From assembly GCA_025060295.1 (NCBI GenBank), contig JANXCH010000006.1, forward strand, positions 69,257 through 133,256: a stretch of 64,000 nt of DNA. The letters are read 5' to 3'. This DNA is from Dehalococcoidia bacterium (GTDB lineage Bacteria > Chloroflexota > Dehalococcoidia > Lucifugimonadales > HRBIN23). The position numbers were made by a program, and so were the translations under genes. Under the pieces are notes generated by a model. It searched no databases and was not told the DNA's origin. It saw nothing but the letters and a program-made list of their open reading frames with translations. Positions 35,347 through 45,782 of this stretch are shown here, in pieces. Every line of letters starts with the position of its first letter. Within the stretch, counting starts at the first letter, position 1.

Positions 35347-35373
35347 AAGGGGCCTGGGATTGCCAGGCCCCTT
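35347..35373. terminator. Bidirectional hairpin between tldE and fumC
   Basis: A perfect 11-bp stem (35347-35357 with 35363-35373) with a 5-base loop sits between two convergent genes. T-rich tracts on either side are short (CTTTGGTCTT on plus), so it may act as a weak terminator for both. Confidence 0.7.
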
Positions 35374-35381
35374 TGGTCTTG

Positions 35382-36800
35382 CTAGCCGGATACTGGGCCA
35401 GCCCCCAGGCCGGGCTGGGTCATCTTCTCGGGGTCTAGGATTTTCCGCAGGTCCTCTTCGGTGAGGGTGGTGCGCTCCCGGGCCACCTCCCGAATCGTCT
35501 TTCCCGTGCGGGCGGCCTCTTTGGCGATGTCGGCGGCCTTATCGTAGCCGATGACGGGTGCCAGGGCGGTGGCCAGCATGAGACCCTTTTCTACCATCTC
35601 GGGACCTTTGGAGGTGGCCTTGAGGCCCTTGACGCACTGCTCGGTGAAGTTGCGGGATGCGGAGGCCAGAAGGGAAACGGACTCCAGCAGGTTGCGGGCG
35701 GCTAGGGGCATCATCAGGTTCAACTCCAAGTAACTGCCCAGGTTGGCCATCACCAGAGCAGTGTCGTTGGCCACCACCTGCCCGCACACCTGAATGAGGG
35801 ACTCGGCGATGACGGGGTTGACCTTACCGGGCATGATGGAACTGCCAGGCTGGACCTCGGGTAGGAGCAATTCCCCGAGCCCCGCCCGCGGCCCTGATCC
35901 TAGCCAACGGATGTCGTTGGCTATCTTATGGAGGCTCAGGGCTACGGTGCGCACGGCGCCTCCCGCCGCCACCACATTGTCCAAGGTGGCCTGGGCCTGG
36001 AAGTGGTTATCCGTCTCGCGGATGGGGTAGCCGACCACTAGTGAGAGAAGGGTGCACACCTTGCCCGCAAACTGGGGATGGGTGTTCACCCCCGTTCCGA
36101 CGGCGGTGCCCCCCAGGGCCACCTCTGCCAGCTCCTCCATGGCCCCCCGTAGGCGGCGGATACCCCGCTCCACCTGGCCGGCATAGCCTAGGAACTCCTG
36201 TCCCAGGCGAATGGGGGTGGCATCTTGAAGATGGGTGCGTCCCGTCTTGATGATGGGCCAGAACTCCTGGGACTTGGCCAGCAGGGCTTGGTGGAGCCCC
36301 TCCAGGGCGGGGATGAGGTCATCCTTGATGGCCATAAGGGACGAGAGGTGGATGGCGGTGGGGATCACATCGTTGGAGGACTGTCCCAGGTTGACGTGGT
36401 CGTTGGGGTGCACCTTGCGGGAGCCTCGGGGCAGGCCCAGCAGCTCGCCGGCGCGGTTGGCGATGACCTCGTTGGCGTTCATGTTGGTGGAGGTGCCCGA
36501 GCCGGTCTGGAAAATGTCCACCACAAACTGGTCGTCCCATCGCCCCTCCGCCACCTCCCAAGCTGATTGGACGATGGCGTTGCCGATGGAGGGGTCTAGC
36601 AGGCCCAGTTCCATATTCGCTTTGGCGGCTGCCCATTTGATGAGGCCTAGGGCGCGGATGAACCGCCGGGGGAAGCGCTGTCCGCTAATGGGGAAGTTGA
36701 GCACGGCCCGTTGAGTGGATGCTCCGTAGTAAGCATCGGCGGGCACCTCCATGGGGCCCATCGAATCCCGCTCTATGCGCGTGGGGCGGGCTACCGTCAT
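35382..36800 (-). CDS. fumC: Class II fumarate hydratase
   Basis: A 472-residue enzyme that hydrates fumarate to malate in the TCA cycle. The family signature GSSIMPGKVNP is present, as are TGSGTSTNMNANEV and the TGRTHLQDATP block. GQSSNDVIPTAIH supplies further active-site residues. Aspartase is related, but the T-H-L-Q-D-A-T-P and S-N-D sequence pattern favours fumarase. The ATG is preceded by GGAGGTG. It is transcribed alone, opposite to tldD/E and divergent from the sensor kinase. Confidence 0.94.
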   Translation of the reverse strand: MTVARPTRIERDSMGPMEVPADAYYGASTQRAVLNFPISGQRFPRRFIRALGLIKWAAAKANMELGLLDPSIGNAIVQSAWEVAEGRWDDQFVVDIFQTGSGTSTNMNANEVIANRAGELLGLPRGSRKVHPNDHVNLGQSSNDVIPTAIHLSSLMAIKDDLIPALEGLHQALLAKSQEFWPIIKTGRTHLQDATPIRLGQEFLGYAGQVERGIRRLRGAMEELAEVALGGTAVGTGVNTHPQFAGKVCTLLSLVVGYPIRETDNHFQAQATLDNVVAAGGAVRTVALSLHKIANDIRWLGSGPRAGLGELLLPEVQPGSSIMPGKVNPVIAESLIQVCGQVVANDTALVMANLGSYLELNLMMPLAARNLLESVSLLASASRNFTEQCVKGLKATSKGPEMVEKGLMLATALAPVIGYDKAADIAKEAARTGKTIREVARERTTLTEEDLRKILDPEKMTQPGLGAGPVSG

Positions 36801-36893
36801 CCTTCACCTCCCTTGCGGAGTACACCTTCCCTTATCTTACCCCTTCTGTGGTGGGATGGGGAGGGCGAAGAAATGGGGGGTTGCTTGTAGGGG

Positions 36894-36922
36894 TTGCCTG
36901 AGGCGTCCCTGCACGCTACCAT
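36894..36922 (+). promoter_or_regulatory. Promoter of the two-component system
   Basis: TTGCCT (36894-36899), 17 bp, TACCAT (36917-36922), the same class as 27726 and 31393. It argues that the kinase starts at ATG 36942 rather than at the TTG at 36894, which is itself the -35 box. Confidence 0.65.
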
Positions 36923-36941
36923 AGGACAGTCGGAGCAGCGG

Positions 36942-38378
36942 ATGGAGACAGTTGCGGCGTCTTTAGGGGGAAGCCTGGCGGCTCTCACCGAGCCTGCCTT
37001 GCTGGACTGGGGAGAGGGGGCCCTGCGCCGCCGGGTGGAGGAGGTGCTGGCCCGTCTGACAGGGGCGCGCAGAGTGTGGTTCGTCGCCCCAGGGGACTCC
37101 CCTCCGGCAGACGCTTACGCCCTCACCTTAGAGGTGCACGGACAGGCGCTGGGTTGGCTGGTTCTGGAGGGGGTGAGTGCCCTTGCCCCCTCTATTCGGG
37201 AGGAGGTTCGGGCAGTGGCGCTGGTGGGGCTTGCCCTTCTACGGGCCGTCCAGGCTCTGCACCGGGAAGAGCGTCTGCAGCGCGAGGCGCGCGCCCGCCA
37301 GCGTCGCCTTCAGGCTATCATAGACGCCATCCCCGAGGCCCTGGTCATCGTGCGGGCACCCACGGCCCACATCACTATGGCTAATCGCTGGGCACGCCAC
37401 ATGCTGGGAACAACGGAGGATGGGCGTCTTTCCATCGGCTCACTTTATGACCTACGCCTTTTCACGCCCGAGGGGGTGCCTCTGCCCTTTGACCAACGCC
37501 CCGTTACCCGCTGTTGGCGGGGGGAGGTGTGTGAGGGGTTGGAGGTGCTGTTGGAGGTGCGGCCAGGGCAGCGCATCCCTCTGCTGGTGAACGCTGCCCC
37601 TTTGACCAACGAGCAGGGGCAGGTTACCGGGGCGGTGGTGGTGTGGCAGGACATCAGCCGCCTCAAGCGGATGGAGCGCTTGCGCTCGGACTTCCTGTCC
37701 ATGGTGAGCCACGACCTGCGCACACCCCTGGCCAGCATTAAGACCGCTATCTCCGCTTTGCGCACCGCCCCCGCTCTGGAGCCTGCGGCGACGGCCGAGT
37801 TGTTCCAGGCCATAGACGAGGAGACGGAGCGCCTGGTGCGCATGGTCAACGACTTGCTGGACCTGTCTCGCCTGGAGGCCGGGGCCTTGCCCATGGAGCC
37901 CGAGGAGTGTGGACTGGGGGACATCGTCCAGCAGGCGGTGCGGGAGGTGGAGCGGTCGGGACTGACGCAGGGGCGGACCCTGCAGGTAGACATCCCTCCC
38001 ACCCTTCCGTCCCTATGGGCCGATGTCTCCCATATCCAGCGGGTGGTGGTGAACCTCCTGGTGAATGCTTTGGCGCATACACCGGCCTCTAGCCCTGTGC
38101 GCCTCTCGGCATATCACGATGACCGCCGCAACGAGGTCGTGGTGTGTGTGGCCGATCAAGGGCCGGGCATCCCTCCCGAAGACCTCCCCCACCTGTTTGA
38201 GCGTTTCTACCGTTCCCCCCACAAAAGCGGTCGGGGGTATGGCATCGGGCTGGGGTTGGCCATCTGCAAGGCGTTGGTAGAACTGCACGGGGGGCGTATT
38301 TGGGCTGAGAGCGCCTTAGGGCAGGGTTCTACCTTTTATTTTGCCCTTCCCCTTGCCAAAACGGATGCCCAGAGGTAA
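36942..38378 (+). CDS. Sensor histidine kinase with PAS domain
   Basis: A 478-residue kinase without membrane segments. An N-terminal GAF-like region (about 1-105) precedes a coiled stretch and a PAS domain ([16 protein letters not shown]). The HisKA motif is [15 protein letters not shown] with the phosphoacceptor His, and the ATPase has [31 protein letters not shown] and [18 protein letters not shown]. It resembles the cytoplasmic part of PhoR/KdpD-like kinases. ATG 36942 has GGAG seven bases upstream. The partner response regulator starts 3 bp later. Confidence 0.9.
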   Translation: METVAASLGGSLAALTEPALLDWGEGALRRRVEEVLARLTGARRVWFVAPGDSPPADAYALTLEVHGQALGWLVLEGVSALAPSIREEVRAVALVGLALLRAVQALHREERLQREARARQRRLQAIIDAIPEALVIVRAPTAHITMANRWARHMLGTTEDGRLSIGSLYDLRLFTPEGVPLPFDQRPVTRCWRGEVCEGLEVLLEVRPGQRIPLLVNAAPLTNEQGQVTGAVVVWQDISRLKRMERLRSDFLSMVSHDLRTPLASIKTAISALRTAPALEPAATAELFQAIDEETERLVRMVNDLLDLSRLEAGALPMEPEECGLGDIVQQAVREVERSGLTQGRTLQVDIPPTLPSLWADVSHIQRVVVNLLVNALAHTPASSPVRLSAYHDDRRNEVVVCVADQGPGIPPEDLPHLFERFYRSPHKSGRGYGIGLGLAICKALVELHGGRIWAESALGQGSTFYFALPLAKTDAQR

Positions 38379-38380
38379 CC

Positions 38381-39103
38381 GTGCAGTCTCCCAAGCCGTA
38401 TCGCATCCTGGTGGTGGAGGACGACGCCCGCCTATGCCGTTTCCTGGCAGACCTGTTGCGTCGCCAGGACTATCAGGTGGAGAGCGCCACGGACGGCCTG
38501 CAGGCCCTCCAACAGGCCGAGGTTTTTCAGCCCCATCTGGTCCTACTGGATTTGCTTTTGCCGAATCTGAACGGCTTGGAGGTCCTCCACCGCCTGCGCC
38601 AGTGGAGCAACGCCGTGGTGCTGGTTCTCTCTGGGCGGGGGGAAGAGGCCCTTAAGGTGCGGGCGCTCGACCTGGGGGCCGACGATTACCTGACCAAGCC
38701 CTTCAGTCCGCCAGAACTTTTGGCCCGTGTGCGGGCGCTCCTGCGCCGAGCAGAGCACTCCCCATCACTGACCACTCCTCACCCTGTTCTCACGTTCGGG
38801 GATCTCACTATAGACCTCTCGGCCCGTATCGTGAAGCGCAGCGGCCAGGAGGTGCCCCTCACCAGGACCGAGTTCGCCCTCCTGCAAGTCCTCGTGGCCA
38901 ATGCGGGGAAGGTGCTCACCCATAAGGAACTGCTCCAGCAGGTGTGGGGACCTGAATACGGTCAGGAGACCGAATACCTACGCACCTTCATTAAGCAACT
39001 GCGGCGCAAACTGGAGCCTGATCCCGCTCGCCCCCGCTACATTGTGACCCAAGCAGGGGTGGGGTATCGCTTTCAGCCCCCAGGCAACGCCGAGAGCAGG
39101 TGA
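38381..39103 (+). CDS. OmpR/PhoB-family response regulator
   Basis: A 240-residue transcription factor with a receiver (VVEDD acidic pair, phospho-acceptor in LLLDLLLPN, LTKPFSPPEL lysine) and a winged-helix DNA-binding domain (TRTEFALLQVLVANAGKVLTHKELLQQVWG, then YLRTFIKQLRRKLEPDP). Its layout is close to KdpE/PhoB. The start is GTG, directly after the kinase. Regulators of this family bind 11-bp direct repeats, and such an array begins 11 bp after its stop codon. Confidence 0.92.
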   Translation: MQSPKPYRILVVEDDARLCRFLADLLRRQDYQVESATDGLQALQQAEVFQPHLVLLDLLLPNLNGLEVLHRLRQWSNAVVLVLSGRGEEALKVRALDLGADDYLTKPFSPPELLARVRALLRRAEHSPSLTTPHPVLTFGDLTIDLSARIVKRSGQEVPLTRTEFALLQVLVANAGKVLTHKELLQQVWGPEYGQETEYLRTFIKQLRRKLEPDPARPRYIVTQAGVGYRFQPPGNAESR

Positions 39104-39113
39104 AACGATTTTC

Positions 39114-39177
39114 TTCACGCTTTTTTCACACCGGCGCTCATTTCTTTCACGCCCGTTTCACACGCCTGGATTACCTT
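39114..39177 (+). promoter_or_regulatory. PHO-box-like direct-repeat array with a downstream -10 box
   Basis: Four TTCACrC units start at 39114, 39125, 39146 and 39157: two pairs with 11-bp pitch, separated by 21 bp. In each pair the first is TTCACGC and the second TTCACAC. A TACCTT (39172-39177) follows the last unit by 8 bp with no -35 hexamer. This is the layout of an activator-dependent promoter for the receiver gene. Streptomyces PhoP uses GTTCACC-type 11-bp repeats; the regulator here is inferred to be the adjacent one. Confidence 0.7.
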
Positions 39178-39213
39178 AGGTTGTGGTTGAGGGTAGTCAG
39201 AGGAGGGACAGGT

Positions 39214-39624
39214 ATGGGGCTCCCCCTCACGGTTCTCCTGGTGGAGGACGACCCTACTCTGCTCCGCACTTTGCAGGTGGCCCTGGGGGCCCGGGGGTAC
39301 CGGGTTCTCACGGCGCAGTGTGTGCGCGAAGGGCTGGCTGTGGTGATGGGAGCGACGAGTGTGGATGCGATGGTGATAGACCTGCGCCTGCCCGACGGGT
39401 TGGGATGGGACTTGGTGGAGCGCCTACGCCAAATTGGGCGTATACCCCCTCCCGCCGTGCTCATTAGTGCCTCTACCCTTTCCCGACGAGAGGTGCGGGA
39501 GCACGGTCTGGAGGGCTACCTGCCCAAACCGTTCAGTGTGGATCATTTGGTGGAGATGGTCTCCCTGGCCCTGAAAAGGGCCGGTCGGGGACTACCCTCC
39601 ACCCGCAAGGAGGTGCTACTATGA
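39214..39624 (+). CDS. Stand-alone receiver-domain response regulator
   Basis: A 136-residue single receiver domain, CheY-like, with the acidic pair in LLVEDDP, the phosphorylatable Asp in MVIDLRLPDG and the conserved Lys in YLPKPF. No output domain follows. ATG 39214 has AGAGGAGGG upstream; the frame is open back to 39100, but that stretch holds the repeat array. Expected roles are phosphate sink or protein-protein signalling with the upstream kinase. It overlaps the zinc-ribbon gene as ATGA. Confidence 0.85.
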   Translation: MGLPLTVLLVEDDPTLLRTLQVALGARGYRVLTAQCVREGLAVVMGATSVDAMVIDLRLPDGLGWDLVERLRQIGRIPPPAVLISASTLSRREVREHGLEGYLPKPFSVDHLVEMVSLALKRAGRGLPSTRKEVLL

Positions 39625-39812
39625 TCTGGTTCCGCGCATGCCCACGCTGCCATGGGGATCTGCGGGAGGTGGTGGATCAGTGGGGTAGAACGGTGCTCTG
39701 CCTGCAGTGCGGGTATGAGCTGACCCCCGCTCAGGAGGCCCGTTTGCGCTTGGAGACCGTCGCGCGCAAGGGGCAGGGGACGCATCGGGACCTGGTAGCC
39801 ACGGGGCGATAA
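39621..39812 (+). CDS. Small zinc-ribbon protein
   Basis: A 63-residue protein with CPRC at 7-10 and CLQC at 27-30, a zinc ribbon of the rubredoxin-like knuckle type. AAGGAGGT lies upstream and the ATG overlaps the stop of the receiver gene, so it is translationally coupled to it. The rest is basic with no other domain. It could bind nucleic acid or a partner protein; no specific function is known. Confidence 0.7.
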   Translation: MIWFRACPRCHGDLREVVDQWGRTVLCLQCGYELTPAQEARLRLETVARKGQGTHRDLVATGR

Positions 39813-39836
39813 GCCCGCCCCAACGGGAGGCACACC

Positions 39837-40736
39837 GTGAAGACCATTCTTGTCGCCTTGGACGGCTCCCCTATTGCCGAGCAGGTCCTTCCCTGGGCGC
39901 GTCTTTTGGGGGAACGGCTCCCCGCTCGGTTAATCCTGTTCACGGCGGTGCCTCCCCTAACCCCAGAGGTCCGACAGGCCTATGCTCACCTGCGCTTGCC
40001 CCTAGAGGCGGCGGTGCATGTGGCCCGGGCGGAGGAGTACCTTTCCCTGACCGCCCGCCCCCTGCGGGAGGTGGGTTTGGAGGTGTTCATCAAGGCTCAG
40101 GAGGGCGAGCCGGTTAGCCAAATCCTTGCCTATGCCCAAGAGGTACATGCCGATTTCATCGCCCTGACCACCCATGGACGCACCGGGTTGACCCGCCTGA
40201 TGCTGGGGAGTGTGGCCGACCGTCTCGTGCGCACTGCGTCTATCCCCCTTCTGTTGGTGAAGGCCCGTCCTCCCACGGCGCGGCCGACACCCCCCCAGGT
40301 GCAGAGCGTCCTTGTCCCCTTGGATGGCTCCCCTTTGGCGGAGACGGTTCTGCCCCTGGCCCTCGACCTGGCCACCGCTTTACAGACGGAGGTGATTCTG
40401 GCGCGCGTGGTCAGCACCCCTGCCGTGGTCAGCATGTGGCCCGAGGCGTCCTCGTACGTGACGGAGACTCTGGAGGCGTTGCGCCAGGAGGCTTTGGCTT
40501 ATCTCTCCACCCATCAGACGCGTCTGCAGGCTCAGGGGCATAGGGTGCGGGTGGAGGTGCGGGAGGGCCAACCAGCGGAGGAGCTGGTGGCTCTGGCCCG
40601 CCGCCATAAGTCCCTGGTGGTCATGGCAACCCACGGCTACGGGGGGGCGCGGCGTTTGCTCCTGGGGAGCGTGGCCCAGCGGGTCGTGCTCACCCTGGGG
40701 GGGCCGGTTGTGGTCGTGCGCCCCAAGGAGGCCTAG
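39837..40736 (+). CDS. Tandem universal stress protein (two UspA domains)
   Basis: A 299-residue protein made of two Usp domains (about 1-147 and 155-297). Each begins with ILVALDGSPIAEQVLPWA or VLVPLDGSPLAETVLPLA and ends with the ATP-binding pattern: THGRTGLTRLMLGSVADRLV in the first and THGYGGARRLLLGSVAQRVV in the second. It is therefore an ATP-binding type. The GTG start has GGGAGG upstream. It follows the zinc-ribbon gene by 24 bp in the two-component cluster, which suggests stress-dependent expression. Confidence 0.9.
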   Translation: MKTILVALDGSPIAEQVLPWARLLGERLPARLILFTAVPPLTPEVRQAYAHLRLPLEAAVHVARAEEYLSLTARPLREVGLEVFIKAQEGEPVSQILAYAQEVHADFIALTTHGRTGLTRLMLGSVADRLVRTASIPLLLVKARPPTARPTPPQVQSVLVPLDGSPLAETVLPLALDLATALQTEVILARVVSTPAVVSMWPEASSYVTETLEALRQEALAYLSTHQTRLQAQGHRVRVEVREGQPAEELVALARRHKSLVVMATHGYGGARRLLLGSVAQRVVLTLGGPVVVVRPKEA

Positions 40737-40739
40737 CCT

Positions 40740-41003
40740 GTGGAGTTCCTGGTGCACGTGCTGGTCAGTTTGAAGCCTACGGTCAATGACCCTCAAGGTG
40801 TCACGGTGCAGAGTGCCCTGCAAGCCCTGGGCTTTTCAGGCGTGCGGCGGGTGCGGGTGGGCAAATACCTGGAGGTGCACCTGCAGGCGGAGAGCCTCCA
40901 GGATGCCCAGCGCCAGGCGGAGGAGATGTGCCGGCGCCTTCTGGCCAACCCCGTGATAGAGCAGTTCCAGTTCACGGTGCGCGAGGCCAGTCCTGCTGCC
41001 TAG
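40740..41003 (+). CDS. purS: Phosphoribosylformylglycinamidine synthase subunit PurS (orphan)
   Basis: An 87-residue protein with the PurS layout: [35 protein letters not shown] and [13 protein letters not shown]. PurS bridges PurL and the glutaminase PurQ in de novo purine synthesis. Here purQ and purL are absent from the neighbourhood; the gene starts with GTG 3 bp after the Usp gene and ends overlapping the convergent molybdoenzyme by four bases. The position is odd, the identity is not. Confidence 0.85.
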   Translation: MEFLVHVLVSLKPTVNDPQGVTVQSALQALGFSGVRRVRVGKYLEVHLQAESLQDAQRQAEEMCRRLLANPVIEQFQFTVREASPAA

Positions 41004-41626
41004 CCTCCCAACTCTGGCCAAAAGCGCTCCTCGCGCCAGGGGTCACCCCGCATGTGGTAGCCCCGCTGTTCCCAGAAGCCGGGCTCCTCGCGATCCGTGA
41101 ACTCTAACCCGTTGACCCACTTGGCGCTCTTCCAGGCGTAGAGGTGGGGCACCACCAGGCGCAAAGGCCCCCCGTGCTCGGGGGCGAGGGGTTTGCCGTC
41201 GTGGCGGTCGGCGAACAGGGTGGTCTCGGCCAGCAGGTCCTCCAGGAGCAGGTTGGTGGTGTACCCCCCGTAGCAGTGGACCATCACAAAGCGGGCTTCG
41301 GGCTTGGGACGGGCCAACTCGACCAGGGTGCGGGCTTGCACGCCCTCCCAAAGGTTGTCCAGACGGCTCCACTGGGTGACGCAATGGAAATCGGCCGTAA
41401 CCGCCACTCGGGGTAAGGACTGAAACTGGGGCCAGGTCAGTTCTTGCGCGTGCTCCACCAGCCCGAACACACGGAAGCGCCACAGGGAGAGGTCGATACG
41501 GGGCGTGGGACCGTAAGTAAGAACAGGGAACTTGGTCGTGACGAACTGCCCCGGCGGCACCTTTAGGTGTGGGGGCAATTCTTGCCGAATTGTCTTCGGT
41601 GGACGCGGCGCACGCGGCTCGTTCAC
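41000..41626 (-). CDS. Sulfite-oxidase-like molybdopterin oxidoreductase
   Basis: A 208-residue single-domain member of the sulfite oxidase/MsrP fold. The molybdenum-ligating Cys is C82 in [17 protein letters not shown], and [21 protein letters not shown] supplies the cofactor pocket. Lacking a signal peptide and heme domain, it is probably cytoplasmic; the physiological substrate of this short type is not known. A GTG start has AGGGGAGGGG upstream. Molybdenum cofactor genes moaA and MOSC are further along at 59273-60796. Confidence 0.85.
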   Translation of the reverse strand: MNEPRAPRPPKTIRQELPPHLKVPPGQFVTTKFPVLTYGPTPRIDLSLWRFRVFGLVEHAQELTWPQFQSLPRVAVTADFHCVTQWSRLDNLWEGVQARTLVELARPKPEARFVMVHCYGGYTTNLLLEDLLAETTLFADRHDGKPLAPEHGGPLRLVVPHLYAWKSAKWVNGLEFTDREEPGFWEQRGYHMRGDPWREERFWPELGG

Positions 41627-41653
41627 GGTTTCCCCTCCCCTGGAGCTGGTTCT

Positions 41654-41683
41654 ATCCTAACCCTTCCCGTGGGCGGGTGTCAA
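41654..41683 (-). promoter_or_regulatory. Promoter of the sulfite-oxidase-like gene
   Basis: Minus strand consensus TTGACA (41678-41683), 18 bp, TAGGAT (41654-41659); the start codon lies 27 bp downstream. Confidence 0.65.
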
Positions 41684-41703
41684 AAGGGGGTGAAGGGGTT
41701 TCC

Positions 41704-41732
41704 TTGCCCCCGTTTGCCCAGGGGATTATACT
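41704..41732 (+). promoter_or_regulatory. Promoter of ligA
   Basis: TTGCCC (41704-41709), 17 bp, TATACT (41727-41732). A start near 41739 leaves a leader of about 27 bases before the ATG at 41766. Confidence 0.65.
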
Positions 41733-41750
41733 CACCCGTGAAGGTCGTGA

Positions 41751-43787
<2,037 letters not shown>

Positions 43788-43788
43788 G

Positions 43789-45771
43789 ATGGAGTTACCC
43801 GTCATCGGATCAGCAGTGGCCCACGGACCCCTGGTGCGGGAGGCGGTGTGGGAGGGGATTGTGTACCCTGGCGAGGTATGGGCTGTGCGTCAGTGGGAGG
43901 AGGCTGTGGCTCGCCCGTTGCCCCGCGGGCGCTTCTTCCGAGTGGTCTTCTGTCTAACTCCCCTCGGTGCGTATCTACCCTCCTCTGTCCCCCCCGGGGT
44001 GGCGGTGTGTTGGCCGGAGCGCCCCGTGGAGTCGGCTTTGTACCGCCTGCACCGCCAGGTGCGCGTAGTGCGGGAGGCTCGGGCCCGTTACCTGGAGAGT
44101 TTGACCGCCCCCAACGAGATAGATGCCAAGGAGCGCGATGTGCGTCTTACCATGCTCCGGGAACTCTCAGCCCTTTACCAACGCGGGGGGGTATGGCCCG
44201 CTTCCCTCGAGGGTGCGCAGGTGTTCCGCATCCCTGACCCTGAGGGGTGGGTGCAGGCTCTGGCGAGCGCTTTGTTACAGCGCTGGGGCGAGGCCCTATG
44301 GGATGGGAGGGGGTGGTCCCGTCCCTTGCGCTCGGCAGACGCTCCCCTCCTGTGGGAGGCCCTCCTCTCCCCCTGGCCGACGGCGGCGGCGCTGGAGGTG
44401 TTAGAGGTGTTTGGGCCGGGGCTGGGTGTGGAGCGGGGTGCACCCCCCCAGAGGGACGGGGTTATGGCCTTGCTCCGTGAAGCAGAAGCCCCCTCCGCAC
44501 CAGACCTGCTTCCCCTTTTCATCCGCTGGGAGCAAGAGCGGGGAGTGCCCTGGTGGTTGGGGTGGATATGGGTGGGGGCCCTCCTCGCCTTCGGATGGCC
44601 GCCTCGCAGCCTGCGTTTGCAGAGCACACGCTCCGTTGTTTTGGCTCAGGGACGGCGGGCTGAACTCTCCCGCCTGACCCCAGCCCTGGTGCGAGAGGTG
44701 GTGTGGAATGAGGGATTGGTGGAAGCGCTCGGCCGGCTGGAGGGTCTGGGCACCCCCTCAGCAGAAGAGGTGGTGGCTCATATGGGGCCCCTTCTGGAGG
44801 CTAACGGCGTCTCGCTGGCCCCACTCTTGCCTGAGGAGGGGGTGCGGGCACTGGAGGGGGCGCTGACTGCCCTGCGGGCGCGCCTTTTGCGCCTGGAGCG
44901 GAGCCTGGAAGAGGTGCGGTCCGTGTGGACCCCCACTTCTGCCCAGCAGGACGCGGTCGCCCTTTTGGGGCGGGTGGCTCAAACAGACCCGGCGGGGGTG
45001 TATACCTTCCTCCAAGAGGAGCGTCTCGGCCCGATGCGATTGCGGGAGGCGCTCCGGGAAGTGGAGAGTGTAGAGACCGCCCTTGCGGTGGTGCAAGAGG
45101 CCCGTCACGCTCAGGCCTTTTTGGAGCAAGCTGTCCTTCCCCCGGAGTATGCCGAGATGGCCCTGGAGAGGCAGCTCCTGGTGATCCAAATAGGGGATAT
45201 ACCGGGTTTGGCCCAGGCTCCCCACCGCTGGGCGCAGGTGCGGGAGGCTTTCCAACGGTTCCAGGCGCGGTATCGCTCCCTTTACAGGGAGTACCACAAG
45301 GAGATGCGCCAGCGGATGCGGGAGACCGGAGAGCATCTGCGCCTTCTGGGGACGGGCCTGGAGGCGTTAGACGCGTTGAATAGCCTCCCAGAACTGGGTC
45401 CGCCCACTGAGCCTGGCCTGCGCCAAGAGGTGGAGGCACTGCGCCCACGCCTTCAGCCCTGCCCCCTGACCGAGGAGCGGGTGCCGGTGGAATCCCTCCC
45501 CTACTGCTGGCACTGCCGTTTGGTCTTGGGCGATCGCTCCCCAATTGACGAGGCAGAACGCCTGGAGAAGCGTTTGCAAAGTGCTCTGCAGGAGCGATGC
45601 CAACGTCTTTCGGTCAGCGCCATTCAACAAGCCCTCAAGACTCCGGGGCGGGATGCGGTAGAACGGCTCATTCAGGTGGTGCAACTGGCCGATTTGTCTC
45701 CCCTCATCCGTGTGCTGACACCCCAAGTGGTGGATCTGTTGCGGCGCATCCTGCGTGCATCCCAGGGATAG
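43789..45771 (+). CDS. Unrecognised 660-residue protein, rich in helix/coiled coil, with a C-terminal Cys cluster
   Basis: I do not recognise this family. No P-loop, signal peptide or clear membrane protein pattern is seen; one hydrophobic stretch (WLGWIWVGALLAFGW) lies near residue 265. Long charged helical runs cover about 330-560, and a late segment reads CPLTEERVPVESLPYCWHC, a possible C-x-C-x2-C metal site followed by further helices. That C-terminal pattern reminds me of the tail of DUF6079 ATPases (BrxC/PglY-like) of BREX-type systems, but the ATPase is missing. AAGGGAGG precedes the ATG. It is coupled to ligA and 11 bp before pth. Confidence 0.6.
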   Translation: MELPVIGSAVAHGPLVREAVWEGIVYPGEVWAVRQWEEAVARPLPRGRFFRVVFCLTPLGAYLPSSVPPGVAVCWPERPVESALYRLHRQVRVVREARARYLESLTAPNEIDAKERDVRLTMLRELSALYQRGGVWPASLEGAQVFRIPDPEGWVQALASALLQRWGEALWDGRGWSRPLRSADAPLLWEALLSPWPTAAALEVLEVFGPGLGVERGAPPQRDGVMALLREAEAPSAPDLLPLFIRWEQERGVPWWLGWIWVGALLAFGWPPRSLRLQSTRSVVLAQGRRAELSRLTPALVREVVWNEGLVEALGRLEGLGTPSAEEVVAHMGPLLEANGVSLAPLLPEEGVRALEGALTALRARLLRLERSLEEVRSVWTPTSAQQDAVALLGRVAQTDPAGVYTFLQEERLGPMRLREALREVESVETALAVVQEARHAQAFLEQAVLPPEYAEMALERQLLVIQIGDIPGLAQAPHRWAQVREAFQRFQARYRSLYREYHKEMRQRMRETGEHLRLLGTGLEALDALNSLPELGPPTEPGLRQEVEALRPRLQPCPLTEERVPVESLPYCWHCRLVLGDRSPIDEAERLEKRLQSALQERCQRLSVSAIQQALKTPGRDAVERLIQVVQLADLSPLIRVLTPQVVDLLRRILRASQG

Positions 45772-45782
45772 GAGGGCGTGCA

